The translations under genes and the position numbers were made by a program. From assembly GCA_903911805.1 (NCBI GenBank), contig CAIWET010000475.1, forward strand, positions 1 to 14,192: a stretch of DNA of 14,192 nucleotides, in the 5' to 3' direction. Origin of the DNA: an uncultured Ignavibacteria bacterium. GTDB lineage: Bacteria; Bacteroidota; Ignavibacteria; Kapaibacteriales; UBA2268. This document shows positions 7,192-14,192 of this stretch, piece by piece (the first letter of the stretch is position 1; each line of letters starts with the position of its first letter). The notes beneath the pieces are model-generated. The model was not told where the DNA came from, did not search any database, and worked only from the letters and a program-made list of their open reading frames with translations.

Positions 7192-8264
7192 AAGCACCTT
7201 TTTACAGCTTCAAAAATCTTATCAGGAGTAATATAATCCATACAGAAATACTCTTTATTCTTGCATTTTGGGCTAAAATAACAAGTACAAACCTTTTCAG
7301 GCATTATAATTTCGCCTCTGCCGTAAAGTTCGAATTCTTTAGGATTAAATATATTATTAAATAATATTGTCGGTTTTTGCAAACCAATTGATAAGTGCAT
7401 ACCCATTGTAACAGCAGTGACAATTGCGTCGCATTGGTCAACTTCAGAGATAAATTGCTCTAATGGATAATGTCCTAAATAAGCCGCACCAGTTTCTTCG
7501 GCAAGTTTAGAGTTTTTCTCGTCTTCTTGCTTTCCACCTAATAATAATGGATAAAAGCCATTATTTTGTAGTAATTTAATTAATTCAACCCAGTAATCAT
7601 AGCTCCAGAGACGGGTTACCCATCTATCGCCACAACCAGTATTTAAACCGATAATTTTCTTACCGTCATTCTGGATATCCCATTTAAAGGATTTACTGTA
7701 TTCTAAAATATATTCTTCGCCATTAAATTCCCAACCGCAAATACCAAATATTTCCTGAAGATATGATTGGTCATTAGTTTTATTCAAATCATCGAATAAA
7801 CCTGTAAAGAATTTATGTTCTGCTAATTCATTAATTGGAGCTGGTTTGCCATTAACTAAATGAAATCCGAATTTCTCCTTGGCTTTAATATTATTAGCAA
7901 GAGAGCAAGCATATAAATCTTTATCTAAACTATAAAGAATATCAAATTCAATATTCGGCAAAGTTACTATTGATTCAAGATTAAAAGGCAAAATCTTATT
8001 TACTGATTTTGGAAGTATTGCAGGTGATAAAGTTAACCACCAAACTTCATAATTAGGATATTCTTTCCATATTTTACGAAGAAGCGGAGTAGTACGAATT
8101 ACATCTCCAATTGCGCCCAATTTAATAATCAGAATCTTTCCTTTAGATTCTTTATAAAATGAGCAGTTATCACATTTAAATCCAAAATCTTTATGAGGAA
8201 CGCAAGGAACATCTCCTCTAAAATACAGACAGTCGCTTTTATATTGAATATCTTTAAATAGCAT
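7188..8264 (-). CDS. Glycosyltransferase family 9 (heptosyltransferase-like)
   Basis: This 358-residue cytosolic or peripheral-membrane enzyme belongs to the GT9 (GT-B fold) family, which adds heptose or another sugar to the lipopolysaccharide core. Seen are KILIIKLGAIGDVIRTTPLL (43-62), the N-terminal GT9 signature; GLNTGCGDRWVTRLW (207-221), the donor-side segment; and VTAVTMGMHLSIGLQKPTI (282-300) in place of the usual NDTGPMHLA motif. It carries two Cys clusters: C12, C21, C31, C34 before the GT domain and C326, C328, C334, C341 near the end, the last followed by the MDYITPDKIFEAV tail often seen in GT9 proteins. These may bind a metal. It starts 2 bases below the outer-membrane protein stop, so the two genes are co-transcribed. 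The start has no Shine-Dalgarno. The exact sugar is unknown. Confidence 0.88.
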   Translation of the reverse strand: MLFKDIQYKSDCLYFRGDVPCVPHKDFGFKCDNCSFYKESKGKILIIKLGAIGDVIRTTPLLRKIWKEYPNYEVWWLTLSPAILPKSVNKILPFNLESIVTLPNIEFDILYSLDKDLYACSLANNIKAKEKFGFHLVNGKPAPINELAEHKFFTGLFDDLNKTNDQSYLQEIFGICGWEFNGEEYILEYSKSFKWDIQNDGKKIIGLNTGCGDRWVTRLWSYDYWVELIKLLQNNGFYPLLLGGKQEDEKNSKLAEETGAAYLGHYPLEQFISEVDQCDAIVTAVTMGMHLSIGLQKPTILFNNIFNPKEFELYGRGEIIMPEKVCTCYFSPKCKNKEYFCMDYITPDKIFEAVKRCF

Positions 8265-8266
8265 TT

Positions 8267-9010
8267 TTAGAACTTATATTTCAATGTTAAATAAAATTGG
8301 GCATTATATACAATGCTTTCGCCAGATTCGAAACTCTTTAATGGAGTCATCAATTCTTTTCTTGAGTCATCTCTACCAACTAAATTCAATGCACCAACAC
8401 CAAATGAAGCATTTATAAATAATGGTTTTACGATAGCGCCATCAAATCCTACATAAAAGAGTGCGCCAATTCTGAATGCATCAATTTTTGTATTTAATTC
8501 TTTAACTTCAGTAAAATCGTTAACAACGTATTCAAATCTACGGATAAATTTACCCTGCATAATATAATTGAATTTTGCATCTAATCCCACAAAAGCTTTA
8601 ACATCAACTCCAGGGAATTTAAGCACGTTATAATTAATACCAACTGATGCTTGAGGCATATCAAAATAATGTTTCCAATATGCAGTCACCTTAGAAGTAA
8701 TTGGAATTCTCTCTCTTGATTCAAAAAAGAAATAATCTAATCCAATTGGAAGTACCCAATTTTCATTTTTGTCGAGGACATAATTGAATTTTACAGAAAT
8801 CCCAGAATTTGCAATCCCTAAACCGCCACCATAAATAAATGGCTTATTTGTATCTCTTTCAAATAACGGTTTCGTCGCTGGATTATCTCCAACAATCCAA
8901 ATATTTGATAATCCTGCATTAACTGATAATCCACTCATTTGAGCTGATAATTCATTGTTAGCAAAAAGAGCTAAAATTAGAATTGCAACTATGTATATAT
9001 ATTTTTTCAT
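8267..9010 (-). CDS. Predicted small outer-membrane beta-barrel protein, function unknown
   Basis: This 247-residue protein has a clear Sec signal peptide (MKKYIYIVAILILALFANNE, cleavage probably after LSA at 23). The mature part contains alternating hydrophobic and polar stretches such as ISVKFNYVL, ASVGINYNVL and VDVKAFVGLDAKFNYIM, Gly/Ala turns, and an aromatic C-terminal strand AQFYLTLKYKF ending in Phe, the usual closing signal of outer-membrane barrels. No enzymatic motif is recognised. It resembles the broad porin-family or outer-membrane barrel proteins of Bacteroidetes and Chlorobi, but the family is not identified. It lies 54 bases downstream of the GT2 gene and 2 bases upstream of the GT9 gene, probably in the same transcription unit. 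Confidence 0.72.
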   Translation of the reverse strand: MKKYIYIVAILILALFANNELSAQMSGLSVNAGLSNIWIVGDNPATKPLFERDTNKPFIYGGGLGIANSGISVKFNYVLDKNENWVLPIGLDYFFFESRERIPITSKVTAYWKHYFDMPQASVGINYNVLKFPGVDVKAFVGLDAKFNYIMQGKFIRRFEYVVNDFTEVKELNTKIDAFRIGALFYVGFDGAIVKPLFINASFGVGALNLVGRDDSRKELMTPLKSFESGESIVYNAQFYLTLKYKF

Positions 9011-9064
9011 ATTTCTTTATTATAATGTAACCAATTTAATAAAAACACTTTTACCTTAACGAAG

Positions 9065-10135
9065 TCACTTTCTATCGCTAATTTTTATCACTTTATGTTC
9101 TTGTTGATTCTTAACAATCATTTCACCTAAAAATCCAAGTGAAAGCATTTGGAATCCCACAATTATCAGAGCTATTCCAAACTGAACTAATGGTCGATTA
9201 CTTAAATAAGTTTGATTCAAAAACCATTCAATTAGTAAATAAAAATCTATTCCAAAACCTACAGTAATGAATATAACTCCTAAAGTGCCAAAAAAGTGCA
9301 TTGGACGCTTCATATATCTATTTAGGAACATTACTGTTAGTAAATCCAAAAAGCCTTTAATAAAGCGGGAAAAGCCATATTTCGTCTTACCGTATTTTCT
9401 TGGATGATGTTCAACAGGAATTTCTGTAACTAAAAATCCATTCATATGAGCTAGTGCTGGAATATATCTATGCATTTCGCCATAAACAGGTATTGTTTTT
9501 ACAACTTCTCTTTTATATGCTTTCAAACCGCAGTTAAAATCGTGTAATTTAATTCCGCTAGTTTTTGAAGTAACAAAATTAAAGAATTTGGAAGGCGCCG
9601 TTTTAGTAATAGGATCGTGCCTAACTTTTTTCCAACCAGATACTAAATCATATCCTTCTTTAAGTTTAGCTAAAAGATTTTTGATTTCAGCAGGATCGTC
9701 TTGCAAATCAGCATCCATAGTAATTACAATTTTACCTTTAGCTTCATTGAATCCTACTTGAAGTGCGTCTGATTTGCCCATATTTTTTCTAAACTTTACA
9801 GCTCTGAATTTACGATTGTTGTCAATAATTTTTCCAGCTACATCCCAAGAATTATCAGTAGAACCATCATCCACAAAAATTACTTCATATTTTCCATTAG
9901 TTAATTCAGTAAGTTCTTTTTCTAAAAGAACAGATAATTCAGGAAGCGATTCCTCTTCATTATACATTGGAATAACAACAGATATTGCAATTTTAGGATC
10001 TTCAGAGTTATCATAATTTTTATAATTCTTATAATACCTAGGTTTGAAGTTACCTTGATTACTTGATTTATTACCTTTTTCTTGATTAGGATTATTCTTC
10101 TTTGGCTGATTATTATTTTCGTTTTCCTGATTCAA
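9065..10135 (-). CDS. Family 2 glycosyltransferase, DPM1/ArnC-like, with C-terminal membrane anchor
   Basis: This 356-residue enzyme should attach a sugar to polyprenyl phosphate on the cytosolic face, making lipid-linked donors. The GT-A domain (about 48-260) shows VVIPMYNEEESLPEL (53-67), FVDDGSTDNSW (87-97), DADLQDDPAE (141-150, the DXD metal site) and CGLKAYKREV (202-211). Two membrane helices follow (about 280-303 and 316-340), as in DPM1 and ArnC relatives. The first 47 residues are rich in Asn, Lys and Gln with no fold, an unusual extension. The start codon is TTG at 10133-10135, supported by GGAG 7 bases upstream; there is no in-frame ATG before the first catalytic motif (Met57). The gene begins 17 bases below the short T9SS cargo gene. 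The sugar is unknown. Such donors feed GT39/ArnT-like enzymes, one of which is encoded at the left end of the window. Confidence 0.9.
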   Translation of the reverse strand: MNQENENNNQPKKNNPNQEKGNKSSNQGNFKPRYYKNYKNYDNSEDPKIAISVVIPMYNEEESLPELSVLLEKELTELTNGKYEVIFVDDGSTDNSWDVAGKIIDNNRKFRAVKFRKNMGKSDALQVGFNEAKGKIVITMDADLQDDPAEIKNLLAKLKEGYDLVSGWKKVRHDPITKTAPSKFFNFVTSKTSGIKLHDFNCGLKAYKREVVKTIPVYGEMHRYIPALAHMNGFLVTEIPVEHHPRKYGKTKYGFSRFIKGFLDLLTVMFLNRYMKRPMHFFGTLGVIFITVGFGIDFYLLIEWFLNQTYLSNRPLVQFGIALIIVGFQMLSLGFLGEMIVKNQQEHKVIKISDRK

Positions 10136-10142
10136 AATATTA

Positions 10143-10146
10143 CTCC
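10143..10146 (-). promoter_or_regulatory. Shine-Dalgarno site that fixes the TTG start of the GT2 gene
   Basis: The minus strand reads GGAG 7 bases before the TTG at 10135, lying between the upstream stop codon and this start. It supports initiation at TTG and so the reality of the long Asn/Lys/Gln-rich N-terminus. Confidence 0.55.
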
Positions 10147-10152
10147 AAAACT

Positions 10153-10908
10153 TTAAAGTTTAATTATTTTTTTTCTAAGAATAGAACCATCATTGTTCAA
10201 TACTTGTATAAAGTAAATTCCATTAATATTATTGCTAAAATCAATATTTTCTTTTAAATCGCTATATATTTCTAATCCATTAATATCGTAAATGGATAAT
10301 TTTTCTATTTTTTGAATATCTTTAATTCTAATTGAATTATCACCAACTAATATGTTCTCATCAGTATTATCAATAAATACAGAAGAGTTAGGATTTTTAT
10401 ACCAAACTTGAATAAAAAAGTTATTTATCATTGAATTATCAATAATACAAGAATCTTTTTTAACCATATCAATTCTAACGACATATTCTGTTACTACGTC
10501 AGTAATAAATGCTGAATCAACTTGCTCAGTTGTAAATGGGAACCATTTGATAAACATTCTTGTGCCACTTCCTCGTTGCATTCTCAATGAGAACTTTTTA
10601 TAAAACGATGATGTATTCTCCAATCCTCTTAAATCAGTAAAACTGGAAGTTCTTTCTAATGAAACAGGATTTGTAATCTGAAAATATCCATATAACTCAC
10701 TTTGAGGTGGATTAGGTGGTAAATCATAATTTTCACCAAGTGACAAATCAACACTATCAGTAGCATTAGCATTAATGCCGAAAATTAATTTTTCAAAAGT
10801 TTGATCAACTTCATTTGTAATAATAAATTTTGTCTTTACCTGATATTGACCATACGCATAAATACCTGCTAAAAACAAAATAAGAGTGAGACTAACTAAT
10901 TTTTTCAT
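10153..10908 (-). CDS. Secreted protein with T9SS type A sorting domain, short
   Basis: This 251-residue protein has a signal peptide (1-20, ending AYG), a mature region of unknown function with a module GENYDLPPNPPQSELYGYFQI (58-78), and a C-terminal domain (about 195-251) reading KLSIYDINGLEIYSD, then NGIYFIQVLN and RKKIIKL. That tail is a T9SS type A sorting signal, which takes the protein across the outer membrane and onto the surface. The LPPNPP module also occurs in the adjacent 1044-residue cargo protein. One Cys (154) is present and no catalytic motif is seen. The ATG at 10908 has no good Shine-Dalgarno. It is the first gene of the minus-strand cluster leading into GT2. Confidence 0.78.
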   Translation of the reverse strand: MKKLVSLTLILFLAGIYAYGQYQVKTKFIITNEVDQTFEKLIFGINANATDSVDLSLGENYDLPPNPPQSELYGYFQITNPVSLERTSSFTDLRGLENTSSFYKKFSLRMQRGSGTRMFIKWFPFTTEQVDSAFITDVVTEYVVRIDMVKKDSCIIDNSMINNFFIQVWYKNPNSSVFIDNTDENILVGDNSIRIKDIQKIEKLSIYDINGLEIYSDLKENIDFSNNINGIYFIQVLNNDGSILRKKIIKL

Positions 10909-10970
10909 ATAATTTTCTAAAATTTAACTTACTAAGTTGTTTAAACGAAAAATACCTTAATATATTAATA

Positions 10971-11004
10971 CAAATGGGCAACATTTTTCAATGCCGCCCA
11001 TTTG
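10971..11004 (-). terminator. 15-bp GAAA-tetraloop hairpin after the large T9SS gene
   Basis: In the minus-strand RNA the arms CAAAUGGGCGGCAUU and AAUGUUGCCCAUUUG pair over 15 positions, with two G-U wobbles, closed by a GAAA tetraloop. On the plus strand those two wobbles would be A-C mismatches, so the hairpin is built for minus-strand RNA. It starts 29 bases after the TAA of the 1044-residue gene. The run that follows (UAUUAAUAUAUUAA) is only moderately U-rich, so it may act as an intrinsic terminator, an mRNA-stabilising end, or both. It sits in the only gap (124 bases, 10909-11032) before the next minus gene. Confidence 0.6.
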
Positions 11005-11032
11005 ATTTGTTTTTGTCGGAATTAACCAAGCA

Positions 11033-14000
11033 TTATTTAATTACATTGATTGTTCTAACTGCTGAGTTTGAACCTGAAGTAATTTTGCAGATATAGCTGC
11101 CACTTGTTAATTCATTTGCATTAAAGCTAATTGTATATTCGCCTGTTGTTTTGAATTCATTAACCAAAGTTTTAACTTCATTACCAAGAGCATCAAATAA
11201 TTTAACAGTTACTAATTCACTTGAAGGAACAGTATAGCTGATAGTTGTATTTGAATTTACTGGGTTTGGATAGTTAGTAACTGATAAGTTAGCAACTTCT
11301 GATTTCAATACTTTTACCATATTTGATTTAGAAGCTTTAATAACTGCTGAGTTACCTTCTGATTTTGCTAAAACTTCGTTTGTAATAGCGTCAACAAATG
11401 TATATACTACGTTTGAGTTGTTTAATTCAATTGAAACTGGATAATCAACACCTTGCAATGAGATTACAGCTGCATTTGAAGTTTCAACTAAAGAACCGTT
11501 TGTAAATCTAGCATCGAATAATTCAGTAGGTGGTACTGGAGGTAATTCGAAGTTAGTTGTGTTAGCTGTTTCTGATAAGTATAAACTTGTTTCGTGTTGA
11601 GCATTATCTCTAATAGTTAAAGATGTTGCATTAGCTAAAACGTCATATTTATCACTAGCTTCGTTGCTTAATTTACCGTCACCGATAAGTTTTAACCAAC
11701 CTTGAACGTTTCTCTTAGGATCGAAAGATCCAACTTTAATCCAATAACCTAAACCTGGTCTGATTTCAGAAACTTCTTGATAACCTCTATCAGTAACATA
11801 AGCCCAAACACCGTGTGTCCAAGTATATGATCTCTGTGGTGGGTCATAAGTAACATTGTTGATTTTGTCTACATAAGATGTAAAGTCAATTTTATTAATG
11901 TTTACAGGTAAAGATAATGAACCGATTGTATTCCAACCTGGATATAATCTTACTTTGTTTCCTGATTCTTCAGAAATTTCAGTAATATAAGATCCAACGA
12001 ATTTTTTGTCAACGTTGTCTGAATATTTCACTAAATAACCAACACCAACTCTTAAAATTGGTTCGTCCTGATACTGATTCTGTGAGAAGTAGTAAGGAGT
12101 ATTGATTGCATTTTTGTAAAATACATTCCAAGTGCTGTTCATTGGTTTAACAGGCATAGAAACTAAGTTCCAACCTTTTTTAATAATAGCATTGCCTAAA
12201 GCATCAACATAATTGATAACTTTTGGTAATGTATATTCAATTAAGAAAGTAGTAATTCTTGGATCATAAAATGTATAAGCCATTTTTGTTCCACCTTTAC
12301 TAGTAGCTTTTCTCATATCAGTTGATGGGAATAAAGAACCGTTTGCAGTATCTTTAATAAATAAGTTAGCGTTTTCTGGAAAATCTGCTAAATCATATTC
12401 AACTGTAATAGGGAAGTGTGATACAGAATCAACATTGAATTTTACATAATAAGTAATTGACTGTAAAGTATCATTGATATTTCTGATATCTCTTGATGCA
12501 TTAAGAGTTTGTTCGTCATTTGGATTGAAATCACCAAATCCGTAATTAATTAAGTTTTGTGATGTTCCTGATTTAGGTTTCCAAGGATAGAAACGTGCAC
12601 CAAATCCAGTAACGCCTTTTGAATTTTCATATTCACCAAATAAAGAATCAACACCATCAGTTGCTCTATGACCAACACCAAATGTTAAAGCGCAAGTATC
12701 GCCTTTTTGTCCTCTATAATTGTAAATTGTTAATCTAATACCATCTCTTCTGCCTTGATCATCATATAATGCTGGTTCGTAAGGATTTCTGAAATGAATA
12801 AAAGGAACTTTAAGTCTTAAAGGTGAAATACCAGCTGTATGTGATTTAAATGTAATATAGCCTGTATATAAACCAGTAAATTCGCCTTGTTCGTTCATTG
12901 GCAATTTTGTAGGATCGCAATGAATTAAAAGATAAACCTGAGGATCTGCTGTTGTCATTTGACCTTCAATTGGAGTACCAATTTGATTGTTTCCTAAGAT
13001 TTCTCTATCTAACCAATTGATTGAACAATTTCTACCTGAAGAAACACAAGGTGTTTTACTTCCACCATATTTAACGGTTTGAATTTCTAACCAAGGTTGA
13101 TCTGTTTCCATTTCTAAATCTAATAATCTAGTTGTTCCAACTGTATTTTTAACCTCAATCATTCTAGAACCAAAGTTAAACTGTGTTTTTGGGTCAATAC
13201 CATTAGTATCAATAGTAATAGGATCAGATAATTCTGCTTCGTATGAACTCCACCATTTAATTGAAGGATCAGTTCCAATAACTCCTCTTTCGCAAGCGAT
13301 GCCAATTTCAGGAATATCAGTTAACATTAATTTAATAGCACCTGGTTTGTAAGGTTCCTCTCTACCCTTATTAGTATTAGTGTCGTTTTCAACGCCAGCT
13401 AAACCAGTATAAGTAGTAGGATTAGGATAATCAGTTTCTACGAATTCATAACCTTTGTATTTTCTTAATTTTGCAAAAGGAGCATCTGTACGTACGTTCA
13501 TATCATTATATTTAATTGTATCATTAGCAATATAAATATAAGTGTTACGAGCAGTTGTTAATGCTTGATCTGTAACTTTAGGTATTACTCTAAATTTTAA
13601 ATAAAGTAATATTTTGTATTGATCGCCACCCAAATCAGTGTTTGGTAGTGGTGATGAAGAAGTACCAGAAATTTTTACTTGGCGACCTTTTCTTTTATCT
13701 TGATCAGGTTGATTCATGTTTAAATATTCCATATAATGGAAATTTTTGTAATCATCCCAAGATAAATTAAAATCTGATGCTAATGGTTTTTCACCATCGT
13801 CTTTTGGACCAAATCTTTGAACACCAACACATCTAACTGCTGATGAATCATAAAATACTTTGAATTCAAAAGAATAAATTGGATCTGCAACATAATAAGC
13901 TTTTGTTTGATTATATGTTGCCCATCTGTTTGTAATGAATACCGGCACTAAGAATTCTCTTGGTGCTTGGTTTGATACTGGAATCCAAATTCTGCCGTCT

Positions 14001-14167
14001 GGATACCAAGCTTCATCCCAACGATTATCCATACCAGTTAAAGATAACTGTGGTATTGCAGGCCTAGTTTGACTGTGAAGAGAACCACTTCCCACCAAAA
14101 TAAATGATGCAAAGAGGACTATGCCCAACAGCAATTTGTAGCTGTTACGTAATAAGTTATTCTTCAT
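11033..14167 (-). CDS. Large secreted T9SS cargo protein with type A sorting domain
   Basis: This 1044-residue surface or secreted protein has a signal peptide (about 1-33, ending LHSQT), a long N-terminal part of unknown function (about 40-650), a doubled module (GWNLVSMPV 665-673 with VGVGYLVKY 707-715, then GWNTIGSLSLP 744-754 with RPGLGYWIKV 803-812), a pre-sorting module with FELPPVPPTELFDARFTNGS (873-892) and a T9SS type A sorting domain (about 961-1044; YPNPV at 966-970, LFDALGNEVKTLVNE at 990-1004, SGSYICKI at 1022-1029). The tail would be read by T9SS for export and surface attachment. No enzymatic motif is recognised; Cys374, Cys381 and Cys417 could form disulfides. The start is backed by AGGAGG 5 bases upstream, the strongest ribosome site in the window, which suggests high expression. 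A hairpin follows the stop. Confidence 0.86.
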   Translation of the reverse strand: MKNNLLRNSYKLLLGIVLFASFILVGSGSLHSQTRPAIPQLSLTGMDNRWDEAWYPDGRIWIPVSNQAPREFLVPVFITNRWATYNQTKAYYVADPIYSFEFKVFYDSSAVRCVGVQRFGPKDDGEKPLASDFNLSWDDYKNFHYMEYLNMNQPDQDKRKGRQVKISGTSSSPLPNTDLGGDQYKILLYLKFRVIPKVTDQALTTARNTYIYIANDTIKYNDMNVRTDAPFAKLRKYKGYEFVETDYPNPTTYTGLAGVENDTNTNKGREEPYKPGAIKLMLTDIPEIGIACERGVIGTDPSIKWWSSYEAELSDPITIDTNGIDPKTQFNFGSRMIEVKNTVGTTRLLDLEMETDQPWLEIQTVKYGGSKTPCVSSGRNCSINWLDREILGNNQIGTPIEGQMTTADPQVYLLIHCDPTKLPMNEQGEFTGLYTGYITFKSHTAGISPLRLKVPFIHFRNPYEPALYDDQGRRDGIRLTIYNYRGQKGDTCALTFGVGHRATDGVDSLFGEYENSKGVTGFGARFYPWKPKSGTSQNLINYGFGDFNPNDEQTLNASRDIRNINDTLQSITYYVKFNVDSVSHFPITVEYDLADFPENANLFIKDTANGSLFPSTDMRKATSKGGTKMAYTFYDPRITTFLIEYTLPKVINYVDALGNAIIKKGWNLVSMPVKPMNSTWNVFYKNAINTPYYFSQNQYQDEPILRVGVGYLVKYSDNVDKKFVGSYITEISEESGNKVRLYPGWNTIGSLSLPVNINKIDFTSYVDKINNVTYDPPQRSYTWTHGVWAYVTDRGYQEVSEIRPGLGYWIKVGSFDPKRNVQGWLKLIGDGKLSNEASDKYDVLANATSLTIRDNAQHETSLYLSETANTTNFELPPVPPTELFDARFTNGSLVETSNAAVISLQGVDYPVSIELNNSNVVYTFVDAITNEVLAKSEGNSAVIKASKSNMVKVLKSEVANLSVTNYPNPVNSNTTISYTVPSSELVTVKLFDALGNEVKTLVNEFKTTGEYTISFNANELTSGSYICKITSGSNSAVRTINVIK

Positions 14168-14172
14168 TAGAA

Positions 14173-14178
14173 CCTCCT
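14173..14178 (-). promoter_or_regulatory. Strong Shine-Dalgarno site of the large T9SS cargo gene
   Basis: The minus strand reads AGGAGG 5 bases before the ATG at 14167, a near-perfect match to the 16S anti-Shine-Dalgarno. It confirms the start. Only 25 bases upstream of the start are in the window, so no promoter can be called. Confidence 0.75.
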
Positions 14179-14192
14179 AAAAGTTAGATCGG

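Noticed and set aside
9774..10016. 80-codon plus-strand ORF
   Set aside because: It is antisense to the conserved core of the GT2 gene and shows no start signal or domain.
10957..10968. Perfect 12-bp palindrome TTAATATATTAA
   Set aside because: It contains only A and T in an AT-rich gap, so chance is a sufficient explanation.

Overview
The window looks like chromosomal DNA from a low-GC member of the Fibrobacteres-Chlorobi-Bacteroidetes group. It carries two proteins with type IX secretion (T9SS) type A sorting tails. The tail of the larger one (YPNP, then LFDALGNEVKTLVNE, then SGSYICKI) and the pre-tail module ELPPVPP...FDARF resemble proteins of Ignavibacteria/Kapabacteria-type bacteria; this placement is an inference from motif style, not a search. 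It is densely coding (nine complete genes and one gene cut by the left edge), with no tRNA, rRNA, CRISPR array or mobile element seen. No stretch over 300 bases lacks a gene; the largest gap is 194 bases.

Layout. (1) Bases 1-3388, minus strand: a BtuB-like TonB-dependent outer-membrane receptor followed after 7 bases by a multi-pass GT39/ArnT-type glycosyltransferase that runs off the left edge. (2) Bases 3389-3582: a divergent promoter region with two inverted repeats. (3) Bases 3583-7191, plus strand: a tight three-gene operon (gaps of 1 and 2 bases) of purine nucleoside phosphorylase, a YVTN-type beta-propeller lipoprotein, and a double-GAF SpoIIE/RsbU-type protein phosphatase. (4) Bases 7188-10908, minus strand, meeting the previous operon tail to tail with a 4-base overlap: a GT9 heptosyltransferase-like enzyme, a small outer-membrane barrel-like protein, a DPM1/ArnC-like GT2 polyprenyl-phosphate glycosyltransferase, and a short T9SS cargo protein. 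(5) Bases 11033-14167, minus strand: a 1044-residue T9SS cargo protein with a strong Shine-Dalgarno site, ending before a 15-bp GAAA-tetraloop hairpin.

How the parts may work together. Most products face the cell envelope: a TonB receptor and a surface-type propeller lipoprotein that could form a BtuB/BtuG-like capture pair; three glycosyltransferases suited to lipopolysaccharide or glycan building; and two T9SS cargo proteins, which in this group are commonly attached to a surface lipopolysaccharide. The phosphatase is a signalling output enzyme whose anti-sigma or antagonist partner is not in the window. The most interesting points are the propeller lipoprotein near the BtuB-like receptor, two MTAP-like substitutions in the base- and ribose-binding region of the phosphorylase, the hairpin after the large T9SS gene, and a module shared by the two adjacent T9SS proteins. 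None of these proves a new system.
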